A stretch of DNA of 56,158 bases, from positions 1 to 56,158 of the forward strand of contig JAJEFO010000069.1 in NCBI GenBank assembly GCA_022820365.1, given 5' to 3'. The position numbers and the translations under genes are program-made. The notes beneath the pieces were generated by a model. The model ran no database searches. It saw only the letters and a program-made list of their open reading frames with translations, and had not been told where the DNA came from. Positions 1 to 7,887 of the stretch are shown piece after piece; the stretch's first letter is position 1; every line of letters begins with the position of its first letter. The DNA comes from Silicimonas sp. (GTDB lineage Bacteria > Pseudomonadota > Alphaproteobacteria > Rhodobacterales > Rhodobacteraceae).

Positions 1-28
1 CATTTAAGGAAGAGCCTCGACGAGTACA

Positions 29-40
29 CGACATAATCCG
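29..40 (+). repeat. RIT left terminal inverted repeat
   Basis: CGACATAATCCG here is the exact reverse complement of 3265-3276. Similarity extends outward with 2 more matches in the next 4 bases. It lies 39 bp before the ritA start, as expected for the element end. Confidence 0.8.
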
Positions 41-79
41 AACTCCAATCGTCCCCCTTTTTGAAGAGAGGAGTTCAGA

Positions 80-1321
80 ATGATACATTCCACCGGCAAC
101 CAATTTGTTCGTCCGCAATGGCGCGGAGGTCCCCTGGCGGCCTGGCTCGATGCGTTCGCGGATCGGGTGAACGCGCAAGGCTATGCCCCATCCACGGCCT
201 GTCGCAAGATCCTGCTGGCTTCCTGCTTCAGCCAATGGCTGAAGCAGGAAGCGATCGAACTCGCCGACATCACGCCGGACCACCCGGCTCGATACCTGTG
301 CTGTCGTTGGCAGGAATTGCGTCCATGCGCAGGCGACAGGCATGCACTCCGGCAATTCACGGATTTCCTGCACCAGGAAGGCGTGCTCTCGTTCGAGGCG
401 GTGCCTGCAGACCCGCTGACCGATGCCGAGCGCTGCGTGCAGGCCTATGAGCGCCACTTGCATCAGACGCAGGGCCTGGCGCCGGCAACGAGAGCGGCCT
501 ACGTCCCGTTCGTCCGGAGCTTTCTGCGCCACCGGTTCGACTCGGGGCCCGTGACGCTCTCGTCCGTGGACGCCGATGATGTCGTGCGGTTCGTCCGGCA
601 CATGGCGCCGGGGTTGAGGCCCAAGCGTGCGAAGGTCATGGCTGCGGCGCTGCGGTCGTTCCTCCGGCATGCCTGCCATCTCGGCGAGGCCGGGCCGGAA
701 CTGGTTGCCGCCGTGCCCGTGGTCGCCAACTGGTCGATGACGCAGCTACCGCGAGGGATTTCGCCCGATCAGGTCCGGAAGCTGCTGGCCGGCATCGACC
801 GCAACTCCGCCACGGGCCGTCGCGACCGTGCCATTCTGCTGCTGCTGCTGGCCCGGTTGGGGCTGCGGGCGGGCGAGATCCAGCTTCTTGAACTCGACGA
901 CATCGACTGGGTCAACGGGACGCTGCGATTGCGGACGAAGGGCGGAAGGTGCAACACCTTTCCCCTGTCCGAGGAGGTCGGCGAGGCGATCGCCGACTAC
1001 CTGCGCGACGGACGGCCGACGTGTCCGGACCGTCGCGTGTTCCTGCGGGCCAGGGCGCCGATCGAGGGGTTTCGGGGTTCCAGCGGCATATCCTGCATCG
1101 TCCGTCGCGCGATCAAGCGTGCCGGCGTGGATGCACCGACATGCGGCGCGCACCAGTTCCGTCACGGCCTGGCCACCGGGATGCTGAACGGCGGGGCCTC
1201 GCTCGGGGAGATCGGCGACGTCCTGGGGCACGCCCATCCCGACACCACCAGGATCTACGCCAAGGTCGACCTGGAGGCTCTCCGCCCGCTGGCCCCTCCC
1301 TGGCCGGGAGGTGTCCGATGA
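80..1321 (+). CDS. ritA: RIT tyrosine recombinase, first of trio (RitA-like)
   Basis: Tyrosine-family site-specific recombinase of 413 residues. An N-terminal SAM-like core-binding region (about 25-215) is followed by the catalytic domain (about 230-405). The catalytic pattern is visible: R in RLGLRAGEI, H-x2-R in HQFRHGLAT, the later H in LGHAHPDTT and the nucleophile Y in RIYAKVD. The ATG at 80 has a purine-rich SD (gagagg) upstream. The stop overlaps the next start as ATGA. It presumably acts with RitB and RitC at the element ends. Family assignment is confident; the division of labour in the trio is not known from sequence. Confidence 0.88.
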   Translation: MIHSTGNQFVRPQWRGGPLAAWLDAFADRVNAQGYAPSTACRKILLASCFSQWLKQEAIELADITPDHPARYLCCRWQELRPCAGDRHALRQFTDFLHQEGVLSFEAVPADPLTDAERCVQAYERHLHQTQGLAPATRAAYVPFVRSFLRHRFDSGPVTLSSVDADDVVRFVRHMAPGLRPKRAKVMAAALRSFLRHACHLGEAGPELVAAVPVVANWSMTQLPRGISPDQVRKLLAGIDRNSATGRRDRAILLLLLARLGLRAGEIQLLELDDIDWVNGTLRLRTKGGRCNTFPLSEEVGEAIADYLRDGRPTCPDRRVFLRARAPIEGFRGSSGISCIVRRAIKRAGVDAPTCGAHQFRHGLATGMLNGGASLGEIGDVLGHAHPDTTRIYAKVDLEALRPLAPPWPGGVR

Positions 1322-2262
1322 ACACGCTTCGCGAAGCCGTCCACGACTACATCGACATGCGGCGCAACCTGGGGTTCAAGATGAACGACACGCGCCGGGG
1401 GCTGCTCGCCTTCGCCACGTTCATGGAACAGCGGCAGGCGCCGTTCATCACCGTGGAACTGGCCCTTGAATGGGCGCAGCAGCCCGTGCATGCCCAGCCG
1501 TCGCACCGGGCGCGCCGATTGAGCTACGTGCGGATCTTCGCGCGCCATCGCAGGGCCGCCGATCCAAGGACGGAGATCCCGTCTCCCGCACTGCTGCCCT
1601 TCCGGCCGAAGCGGGCAAGGCCCTATCTCTATTCGGACGAGGAGATCCGGAAGCTGCTGCAGGCTGCGCTGGACATGTCGTACTTCTCCGAGCGGTGCGC
1701 CCTGCAGCCCTGGCTCTACCACTGCCTGTTCGGCCTGCTGGCCGTCTCCGGCATCCGGGTGGGGGAAGCGTGCGGCCTCGATCTCCGGGACGTCGATCTC
1801 GACGCCGCGGTGCTGACCGTGCGCGGCGCGAAGTTCGGCCGCGACCGGCTTGTCCCGCTGCACGTCACGACCTGCGAGGTCCTGTCGGACTACGTCGCCC
1901 GGCGCGAGCGCCACTGGCGGGACCGTCCGGTGTCGGACTTCCTGTTCGTGTCGGGCCGGGGCAACCGGATCGACCGGGCGGACGTCACCCGAACGTTCCA
2001 CAAGCTGTCGCGCCGGATCGGGCTGCGCGGCGAGACCGACAGCCGCGGCCCGCGCCTTCATGACATGAGGCACCGCTTCGCAACGACCGCCCTGGTGAAC
2101 TGCTACCGGCGCGACCAGGATCCGGACCGTCTCCTGCCGATCCTCTCGACCTGGCTTGGTCACGTGAAGGTCCAGGACACGCAATACTACCTGGAAGCCT
2201 CGCCCGAACTGATGCGCGAGGCCGTGCGCCGTCTCGAAAGCCGCTGGGAGGACCGGCCATGA
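1318..2262 (+). CDS. ritB: RIT tyrosine recombinase, second of trio (RitB-like)
   Basis: A 314-residue tyrosine recombinase starting at the ATG at 1318 that overlaps the ritA stop by 4 bp. The reading frame continues open upstream, but the coupled ATG and alignment with the second copy at 3548 (both begin M-x-T-L) fix this start. Catalytic signatures are SGIRVGEACGL (Arg I), LHDMRHRFATTAL (H-x2-R) and TWLGHVKVQDTQYYL (H, then the nucleophile Tyr). Its last codons overlap the start of ritC (ATGA). It is intact here, unlike the copy at 3548-4471. Confidence 0.87.
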   Translation: MNTLREAVHDYIDMRRNLGFKMNDTRRGLLAFATFMEQRQAPFITVELALEWAQQPVHAQPSHRARRLSYVRIFARHRRAADPRTEIPSPALLPFRPKRARPYLYSDEEIRKLLQAALDMSYFSERCALQPWLYHCLFGLLAVSGIRVGEACGLDLRDVDLDAAVLTVRGAKFGRDRLVPLHVTTCEVLSDYVARRERHWRDRPVSDFLFVSGRGNRIDRADVTRTFHKLSRRIGLRGETDSRGPRLHDMRHRFATTALVNCYRRDQDPDRLLPILSTWLGHVKVQDTQYYLEASPELMREAVRRLESRWEDRP

Positions 2263-3257
2263 CCCGGACGACCGGCCTTGCGCCCCTGCTCGAGCGGTTC
2301 TTCGTCCAGCGCCTGATGAACCAGCGCCAGGCAAGCCCGCACACCGTCAGGTCCTACCGGGACGCCTTCCGCCAGCTCCTGCAGTTCGCGCAGAAGCGTC
2401 TCGGGCGGCGGCCGTCGGACCTGCAGTTCGAGCAGGTCGACGCGCCGCTGGTCGTGGATTTCCTCGACGATCTGGAAGCGACGCGCGGCGTGAGCGCCCG
2501 CAGCCGCAACCTGCGGCTTGCCGCCGTCCATTCCTTCTTCAAGTACGCGGCCTTCGAGCTGCCGAGCCACGCGGACCAGATCCAGAGGGTGCTCGCCATC
2601 CCGTCAAAGCGGTACACGCGCCAGCAGGTCGGGTTCCTCGCGCGTGACGAGGTCGACGCCCTGCTCGCGGCGCCGGACAGGAGCACCTGGTCGGGACGGC
2701 GCGACCACGCGTTCATGCTCACCGCCGTGCAGACCGGGTTCCGGCTTTCCGAGATGACGGGACTGACGCGCGACGACTTCGCCGACGGCGACGGCCGTCA
2801 CCTTCGCGTCGTCGGCAAGGGCCGCAAGGAACGCTGCACGCCCTTGGCGCGGCCGACCAGGGACGTGCTGACGAGGTGGCTGCAGGAGCCGCCGCGGGGA
2901 TCGGACGGCGTGCTCTTTCCCAGCGCCAGGGGCAACCGGCTCGGCGTGGACGGCGTCCAGTACCTGTTGAACAAGCACCGGGAGTCGGCCGCGAAGCGGT
3001 GCCCGTCGCTGGCCGGCAAGAGGGTCACCGTGCATGTGCTTCGACACACCGCGGCAATGGACCTCCTGCAGGTCGGCGTCGAACGGTCGGTGATCGCTCT
3101 CTGGCTCGGGCATGAACGGGCCGAAACCACCCAGATCTATGTCGAGGCGACGCTCGCCATGAAGGAGCAGGCGCTTGCGAAGACGTCGCCGCGAACCGGC
3201 GATCCGGAAAGGTACCAGCCGCCCGACAGTCTCCTCGCCTTCCTGAGCAGTCTCTGA
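2259..3257 (+). CDS. ritC: RIT tyrosine recombinase, third of trio (RitC-like)
   Basis: A 332-residue tyrosine recombinase, start fixed by the 4-bp overlap with ritB. N-terminal SAM-like domain about 1-120, catalytic domain about 140-310. Motifs: TGFRLSEMTGL (Arg I), HVLRHTAAM (H-x2-R), LWLGHERAETTQIY (H and nucleophile Tyr). A C-terminal tail of about 35 residues ends in a run (RYQPPDSLLAFLSSL) almost matched by the ritC of the second copy. The right terminal repeat begins 7 bp after the stop. Confidence 0.88.
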   Translation: MTRTTGLAPLLERFFVQRLMNQRQASPHTVRSYRDAFRQLLQFAQKRLGRRPSDLQFEQVDAPLVVDFLDDLEATRGVSARSRNLRLAAVHSFFKYAAFELPSHADQIQRVLAIPSKRYTRQQVGFLARDEVDALLAAPDRSTWSGRRDHAFMLTAVQTGFRLSEMTGLTRDDFADGDGRHLRVVGKGRKERCTPLARPTRDVLTRWLQEPPRGSDGVLFPSARGNRLGVDGVQYLLNKHRESAAKRCPSLAGKRVTVHVLRHTAAMDLLQVGVERSVIALWLGHERAETTQIYVEATLAMKEQALAKTSPRTGDPERYQPPDSLLAFLSSL

Positions 3258-3264
3258 AGGACAC

Positions 3265-3276
3265 CGGATTATGTCG
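3265..3276 (+). repeat. RIT right terminal inverted repeat
   Basis: CGGATTATGTCG, exact reverse complement of positions 29-40. It starts 7 bp after the ritC stop codon. Confidence 0.8.
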
Positions 3277-3290
3277 GGCAAAGTGAACGC

Positions 3291-3324
3291 AAGCCGTCTG
3301 AATCCCAAGTGGATTCAGCGGCTT
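3291..3324. repeat. Large hairpin just outside the RIT right repeat
   Basis: Positions 3291-3305 and 3311-3324 are reverse complements apart from one bulged base, around a 5-nt loop. The stem is about 14 bp with no T-run, so a simple intrinsic terminator is unlikely. It may be part of the recombinase binding end or an mRNA 3' structure. Confidence 0.6.
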
Positions 3325-3343
3325 GCCGTGACCGCAGGCTGCA

Positions 3344-3384
3344 ACCCGAGATAAGAATCTACCCGAGATAATGTCGTGCACGAG
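3344..3384. repeat. Short direct repeat and degenerate RIT-end sequence
   Basis: ACCCGAGATAA occurs at 3344-3354 and again at 3361-3371. Directly after it, about 3368-3384 resembles the reverse complement of the left-end region 21-40 (14 of 20 positions, with the core ATGTCGTG shared). This may be a second, degenerate RIT end left when the two copies were joined. Confidence 0.4.
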
Positions 3385-3389
3385 ATAGC

Positions 3390-3551
3390 CGGCATTCGCT
3401 GGCGACCGCGATGCTTCGCAATGGTGCCTCGCTTGAGGAGATCGGTCGGATCTTGCGACACGCCCATCCCGACAGCACCAGGATCTATGCAAAGGTTGAT
3501 GTCGAAGCCTTGCGCAGCTTGGCTCCGGCGTGGCCGGGAGGTGCGTCATGA
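3390..3551 (+). pseudogene. 3' fragment of a second ritA
   Basis: Read in the frame ending at the TGA at 3549-3551, this gives RHSLATAMLRNGASLEEIG, then the HAHPD and RIYAKVD segment and a PGGAS end. It is clearly homologous to the last 53 or so residues of the intact ritA at 80-1321. All residues before the H-x2-R motif are missing. Its stop overlaps the following ritB start by ATGA, so the original coupling is preserved. It is a 5'-truncated remnant. Confidence 0.75.
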
Positions 3552-4471
3552 AGACCCTTCCGGCACTGCTCGACGACTACCTCACAATGCGCCGCATGAT
3601 GGGAGCCAAGCTGGTGGAGAGCGAACGTCTCCTTCGTCAGTTCGTCAGCTTTCTCGCGCAACGCGGGACACGCCACATCACTGCCAGGCAGGCCCTTGAA
3701 TGGGCCGCAATGCCGCAGGAATCTCGACCTCCATACCGAGCCCGTCGCCTTGCGGAAGTTCGGCACTTTGCCCGTTACGCTCACGCCATAGATCCCGTTC
3801 ACCAAGTTCCGCCAGAGGGTCTCCTGCCCTACGGCAGCAGCCGACGCAGTCCCCACATATACAGTGACGGAGACATCGTCGGACTTGTCGATGCGGCCCG
3901 TGGCCTGTCCGGACAGCTAAGGCCCCTGACGTATGCAACGATCGTGGCCCTGATATCGGTGACCGGCATGCGCAGCGGCGAGGCTGTCGGTCTCGATCGT
4001 GACGATGTCGGGCGACGTCTCATCACGGTTCGCAACGGCAAATTCGGCAAATCGCGCCTTGTCCCCTGCCATGACACGACCTGCCAGGCACTTGAAGATT
4101 ATGCCGCACGTCGCGACGGGCTTTGGCCGCAGCCACGGTCCGACGCCTTCTTCCTGAGCGAGCAGGGCAAACGCGTAAGCGCCTATACCTTGAGGGAGAC
4201 GTTCGCGAAGCTGTGCCGTGTCACCGGACTGCGCGAACCCGGTGCGGTCCGCGGCCCCCGTCTCCATGATCTGCGACACACATTCGCCGTCAGGGCTCTG
4301 ATGCGGTGGTATCGTGAAGGCCATGACGTCACGCAACGACTTCCCTGCCTCTCGACCTGGCTTGGGCATGTCAGCATCAGCAGCACTCCATAGTACCTGA
4401 CCGCGGTTCCCGAGCTCATGACAGCGGCGGCCCGGCACGTCGATCGGGTGGCGGCGGGAGAGACGTCATGA
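3548..4471 (+). pseudogene. Second ritB, interrupted by an in-frame amber codon
   Basis: It starts at the ATG overlapping the ritA fragment and matches the intact RitB throughout (LLDDYLTMRRMMG, SVTGMRSGEAVGL, LHDLRHTFAVRAL, STWLGHVS). At 4391-4393 a TAG falls beside the nucleophile-tyrosine position (intact copy QDTQYYLEA, here SSTP-stop-YLTA). The same frame then stays open to a TGA at 4469-4471, which overlaps the next ritC start. A product ending at 4393 would lack its C-terminal tail and probably the catalytic tyrosine. A TGG-to-TAG change is the simplest explanation. Confidence 0.75.
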
Positions 4472-5463
4472 ACGGGACAGCAGATCTTCCCCGGCTTCTC
4501 AGCATGTTCTTTGCCCAGCACCTCATGCAGCGTGACGCCAGCTCGCATACCGTGGCAAGCTACCGCGACACCTTCCGACTCCTGGTCAGATACGCCCATG
4601 ACGTGCTCGGCAAACCTCCGCAGGACCTCCGCTTCGACGACTTCGACACGGACTTCCTCGCGGCGTTTCTCGAACATCTCGAAAGCCAGCGCGGGAATGG
4701 GGCTCGTACCCGCAACGCGCGTCTGGCCGCAATCCGGTCGCTTTCCCGGTTCGTTGCGTTGCACGAGCCACGCCACGCAGCGCGCGCCCAACAGATCCTC
4801 GCCATGCCATGCAAGCGCACCGTACGGCAGCCGGTTGACTATCTCGACAACGATGAAGCCAAGGCATTGCTGCAAGCCCCTGATCGGAGCACTTGGGTCG
4901 GGCGACGTGACCACACGCTTTTGCTCGTCGCCGTGCAAACAGGATTGCGGGCCTCGGAACTGATCACTCTGTCGTGCGAAAACGTTCACACCGATGCCGG
5001 AGCCCATCTCCGGTGCCATGGCAAAGGCCGCAAGGATCGCGTTGTCCCCTTGCGACGGGATTCCATGGCCGCGTTGCGCATGTGGCTCGAAGAGCGACGC
5101 GACAGGTCGGACGGACCCGTCTTCGTGAACCAGAGGTCGAGGCCACTGTCTCATGACAGCCTCAACTACCTTCTGGCAAAGAACCTGGCCGTCGCGCGAA
5201 TGAAATGTCTCTCGCTCCAAAAAAAGCGGGTGACCCCACATTCGCTTCGCCACACTTGTGCCATGACGTTGCTGCACAGCGGGGTCGACCAGGCAACGAT
5301 TGCCTTGTGGCTCGGGCATGAGTCCGTCACGACAACTTACGTTTACCTGCATGCCGATCTAAGGCTCAAGGAGCAGGCAATGGCCAAGACCACTCCGATG
5401 GAAACGCCGTTCCAGCGGTACCAGCCCGAAGACACGCTCATCGAGTTCCTGAACAGCCTGTGA
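4468..5463 (+). CDS. RIT tyrosine recombinase RitC of the second, decayed copy
   Basis: An intact 331-residue tyrosine recombinase homologous along its full length to the RitC at 2259-3257. Arg in TGLRASELITL, H-x2-R in HSLRHTCAM, H in LWLGHESVTTT, Tyr in YVYLHADL. The C-terminal end (RYQPEDTLIEFLNSL) also matches. With ritA truncated and ritB interrupted, this copy is probably not autonomous, but the protein could still act with the RitA/RitB of the upstream element. Confidence 0.82.
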   Translation: MNGTADLPRLLSMFFAQHLMQRDASSHTVASYRDTFRLLVRYAHDVLGKPPQDLRFDDFDTDFLAAFLEHLESQRGNGARTRNARLAAIRSLSRFVALHEPRHAARAQQILAMPCKRTVRQPVDYLDNDEAKALLQAPDRSTWVGRRDHTLLLVAVQTGLRASELITLSCENVHTDAGAHLRCHGKGRKDRVVPLRRDSMAALRMWLEERRDRSDGPVFVNQRSRPLSHDSLNYLLAKNLAVARMKCLSLQKKRVTPHSLRHTCAMTLLHSGVDQATIALWLGHESVTTTYVYLHADLRLKEQAMAKTTPMETPFQRYQPEDTLIEFLNSL

Positions 5464-5840
5464 TTATTCCGGAAACACCACGAGGAAAGCACTGTCGGCG
5501 CACGCTCGAGGACCGGTTTGCGAAATAATCCAGAATCCAGAATAACGGATCTGTGCGAGGGGTGCACAGCAAAGCGCATTCCTACTGCAACCTCCAAGCG
5601 TTTGGGTTCAGCACTCTGGCCACCTGTATTCGCATGTGAGGAGGATGTGTTCCCAACCGACGAGAGTACCGCATGAACGAGGCTGCGGCGGGCTGTTCGC
5701 GACGTCGATGTCTATGGAGAAAGTATGACCGCGCGGATGCACGGAGTTGGGGGAACGGGTCGGTCGCGCGGACAACGGTGGGCCGGGGTCGCGGTGGCAT
5801 GAGTTCGTTCCGGGCAAACATGTGGCCGTCTCCTCGACCG
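5464..5840. other. No gene recognised downstream of the RIT pair
   Basis: About 375 bp with no convincing reading frame. A short tandem CCAGAAT pair lies near 5530. A clear terminal repeat for the second RIT copy was sought here and not found. The stretch probably also holds the divergent tail of the truncated IS1595 remnant. Confidence 0.5.
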
Positions 5841-6215
5841 GGCCAGCGCGACCGGCAGCCGATGGGCGATGAACAAAGCCGACCGCTGGTTGATGTTCAG
5901 GGCGCGGTGAAGCCTCATGCTCGATACCGACTTCAGGCTGGTCGACAGGAGGTAGATCGCCATCGTCCATACATGAAAGCCCAGCTTGGAACCTTCCAAG
6001 ACAGTTCCTGTCTTCGCGCTGAACCTCTTAGCACATTCCTTCTCGCGGCCGCGATTCTGCACGTTGAGCGATCCACAGTGCGGACATGCAATCCTGTCCT
6101 TCTAGCTCCGCTCCACGAACCATGCTTCGGACGTGGCGTCGTCCATGGACATGCGGCACAGCTCGACTATGCTGGTGCTTTCGCGGTCGGAGTTTCTGGG
6201 TGCCTTGTGGCTCAT
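5841..6215 (-). pseudogene. IS1595-family transposase remnant (N-terminal part)
   Basis: Reading down from the ATG at 6215 (strong AGGAGG just upstream on this strand) gives about 125 residues typical of IS1595-type transposases: a zinc-ribbon CPHCGS, then KRFSAKTGTVLEGSKLG and AIYLLSTSLKSVSSM, ending near IAHRLPVALA. An in-frame TAG at 6104-6102 replaces a probable Trp (VERS-stop-KDRIACPHC). The DDE-type catalytic C-terminus is absent. No terminal repeats were identified. It is a dead fragment. Confidence 0.72.
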
Positions 6216-6347
6216 GTCTTCCTCCTGATTTGCGATCAAAATTCCAGAGAGTGCCAAAAGAATCAGCCCCTAATTGCACAATTCCGTTACCGCTTTTTTT
6301 CTTGACCACCAAGAAATTATGACCATACGGTCGAATCGGGAGACAAA

Positions 6348-6893
6348 GTGAGCAGCATGCCATCTAAGAAATTCAAGGATTTGGTGCACTACATAATCGA
6401 GAAGTGCCCAGACCCGACGCAGCTTGGATCTATTCGACTCAACAAGACTTTGTGGTTTGTTGACGTGCTGTCCTATCAGCGTTCCGGGTCGTCCATCACG
6501 GGCGATGATGTCTACATCAAGCGTCAGCACGGTCCTGTGCCAAAAAAAATCTTGAACGCGCTGCGGCAACTAGAAAAGGAAGGCCGGATCAAAATCCAAC
6601 AGCCCGAGTTCGAGTTTGACACGACCAAGTATGTATCTCTTGTTAGCACCGACGAAAGTGCGTTGGCCGATGATGAGAAACTTCTAACAGACAACGTGTT
6701 GGCCGCGATGTTGGGACACAGTGCCAGCGCAATCAGTGAAGAAACACACGATTTGGTCTGGCGGGCAGTCAAGGTAGGTGATGAAATACCCCTGTTTGCA
6801 ACGCTGGTCAGCGTCAGCGGAAGGATAACGGAAGAAGTATCAGGGTGGGCAGACAGGATTATCAGCAATGCGAACAGTGAGGTTGGCACCTAG
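6348..6893 (+). CDS. Panacea-domain (DUF4065, SocA-like) antitoxin
   Basis: A 181-residue protein with the Panacea pattern: IRLNKTLWFVDVLSYQRSGSSITGDD, then IKRQHGPVPKKI. Panacea proteins act as antitoxins to many unrelated toxins and usually sit beside the toxin gene. The start is taken as GTG 6348 with a ggag SD 6 nt upstream; an ATG at 6357 is the alternative. The last 26 bp overlap a small downstream gene with RelE/ParE-like features, so the two look like a panAT-type module. Base composition is lower in GC than the neighbours, in keeping with transfer. Confidence 0.8.
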   Translation: MSSMPSKKFKDLVHYIIEKCPDPTQLGSIRLNKTLWFVDVLSYQRSGSSITGDDVYIKRQHGPVPKKILNALRQLEKEGRIKIQQPEFEFDTTKYVSLVSTDESALADDEKLLTDNVLAAMLGHSASAISEETHDLVWRAVKVGDEIPLFATLVSVSGRITEEVSGWADRIISNANSEVGT

Positions 6894-7143
6894 TGCAGAA
6901 GAAGCTCTAGAGGCTTGCGAGCAACGGTTTCCCAGATTTGACGAAGTGTATTGGGCATTGGAGTGGCTACTCTCCAATGATCCGGGGAGCCAAGGCGTCG
7001 CTCGTGGCAAGTTCCGCATTTGTCGCCAATTCTCGCAATGGGCCAGCTTGCCTGGCATAGTCGCTGTATACAGCTTTGACGACGACATAGTGGAAATTCA
7101 CGGCATCATGGCCGATGAAACGGTGTCGGAAAATTCCATCTGA
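6868..7143 (+). CDS. Small RelE/ParE-like toxin candidate
   Basis: A 91-residue protein overlapping the Panacea gene by 26 bp. The pattern fits the ParE/RelE fold: an N-terminal strand and helix (VRLAPSAEEALEACEQRFP), a middle ALEWLLSNDPGSQG segment, then alternating strands RGKFRICRQF, GIVAVYSFDDDIVEIHGIMAD. Family resemblance is by pattern only. The inference that it is the toxin partner of the upstream antitoxin rests on coupling and size. Toxin-after-antitoxin order is common in such pairs. Confidence 0.6.
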   Translation: MRTVRLAPSAEEALEACEQRFPRFDEVYWALEWLLSNDPGSQGVARGKFRICRQFSQWASLPGIVAVYSFDDDIVEIHGIMADETVSENSI

Positions 7144-7248
7144 TTCCCGACTGATCCCCGACACACCGTGTCCGCGCCCAGACGCTTCGGCATTATCCTA
7201 CGTAATCCTCCAAAGTTGAGAATTTTTCTATTGGCTACAATTGAAACA

Positions 7249-7587
7249 ATGGCGAACCACAAAAACAAAAAATGTGTCAGTGAATCGCTTTGCAGCGCAG
7301 GCGGCGGCGCAGCCACTGGAGTGGCTGGTGTGGTAGCAACGCCGACCGTCATTGCTGCTGCTGCGGCCCCCGGAACGGCAGGCGCAGCGGTAGTTACTTC
7401 AGGACTCGCCGGAATCGGCGGCCTCGTAGGCGGAGGGATGATAGCAGGAACAATGGTCCTTACCGGTGGTCTAGCGGTAGTCGCACTCGGAGGCGCGGCT
7501 ACAGGCTACTATGTCGCTAAGAGGGTCAATGACAAAAAAGGGCCGCCCCAGACCGATAGCCGTTCCGCACGACCAAAATCTCATTAG
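7249..7587 (+). CDS. Glycine/alanine-rich small membrane protein, unknown function
   Basis: Conceptual 112-residue product from the ATG at 7249. A short basic N-terminus (MANHKNKKC) is followed by about 75 residues almost entirely of G, A, V, T and I, with repeated GxxxG/AxxxG spacing (GLAGIGGLVGGGMIAG), and a charged tail KRVNDKKG. This is a glycine-zipper-like hydrophobic segment that could insert in a membrane. The frame is open upstream to 7168 (GTG), but that stretch looks non-coding. No clear SD. Function not recognised; a role with the adjacent modules is speculative. Confidence 0.5.
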   Translation: MANHKNKKCVSESLCSAGGGAATGVAGVVATPTVIAAAAAPGTAGAAVVTSGLAGIGGLVGGGMIAGTMVLTGGLAVVALGGAATGYYVAKRVNDKKGPPQTDSRSARPKSH

Positions 7588-7717
7588 TGATTTGATCGAG
7601 GACGAAGGATGGTGCCTGAACATGAAAGGCGCTCTGCTCGACAAGAACATCGTTAAGGCTGTGCGTATTGGTCTCGGCACCTTGCCCAAAATGGCCAACT
7701 GCGCCGAGCTACAGTGA
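7529..7717 (+). CDS. Small hypothetical ORF
   Basis: 62 codons from an ATG with a GAGGG just upstream, overlapping the end of the glycine-rich gene in another frame. The product (start MTKKGRPRPIAVPHDQNL) has a plausible residue mix but no recognised domain. It could be a real small gene or chance. Confidence 0.3.
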   Translation: MTKKGRPRPIAVPHDQNLISDLIEDEGWCLNMKGALLDKNIVKAVRIGLGTLPKMANCAELQ

Positions 7718-7887
7718 TGAGAAAGCGCTGCCAATCCGGGGCCAGTGCCGGGACGGCTTGGGGGCCAGCCTGCGCCTCGATGAAGACAACGCTTCGCCAA
7801 CGCCGTAACGCTGGAGTTCGAAAGCGACGCGGAATTCGACGTTCACGCCAAAGTAAGGGAGCGTTTGCGGGTGCGGGTGTCCGGTGA

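Larger units (their letters stand above)
29..3276 (+). mobile_element. RIT (recombinase in trio) element, apparently complete
   Basis: Three consecutive tyrosine recombinase genes on one strand, each overlapping the next by 4 bp (ATGA), lie between a 12-bp perfect inverted repeat (29-40 and 3265-3276). Three different coupled tyrosine recombinases in fixed order is the known hallmark of RIT elements. There are no passenger genes. A decayed second copy starts about 110 bp downstream, so the locus is a RIT tandem. The exact outer borders and target duplication cannot be fixed because only 28 bp of left flank is in the window. Confidence 0.85.

Noticed and set aside
1255-2334. Long minus-strand open frame antisense to ritB
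   Set aside because: Composition is that of a shadow frame in GC-rich DNA; ritB on the plus strand has full recombinase motifs.
4183-5352. 389-codon minus-strand open frame opposite the second ritC
   Set aside because: It is antisense to a clear tyrosine recombinase and shows no domain or SD.
5464-5600. Right terminal repeat of the second RIT copy
   Set aside because: Only a 7-bp match (ATAATCC) was found, which is too short to claim.
5673-6305. 210-codon plus-strand ORF
   Set aside because: Antisense to the IS1595 remnant; the minus strand carries the recognisable transposase sequence and SD.
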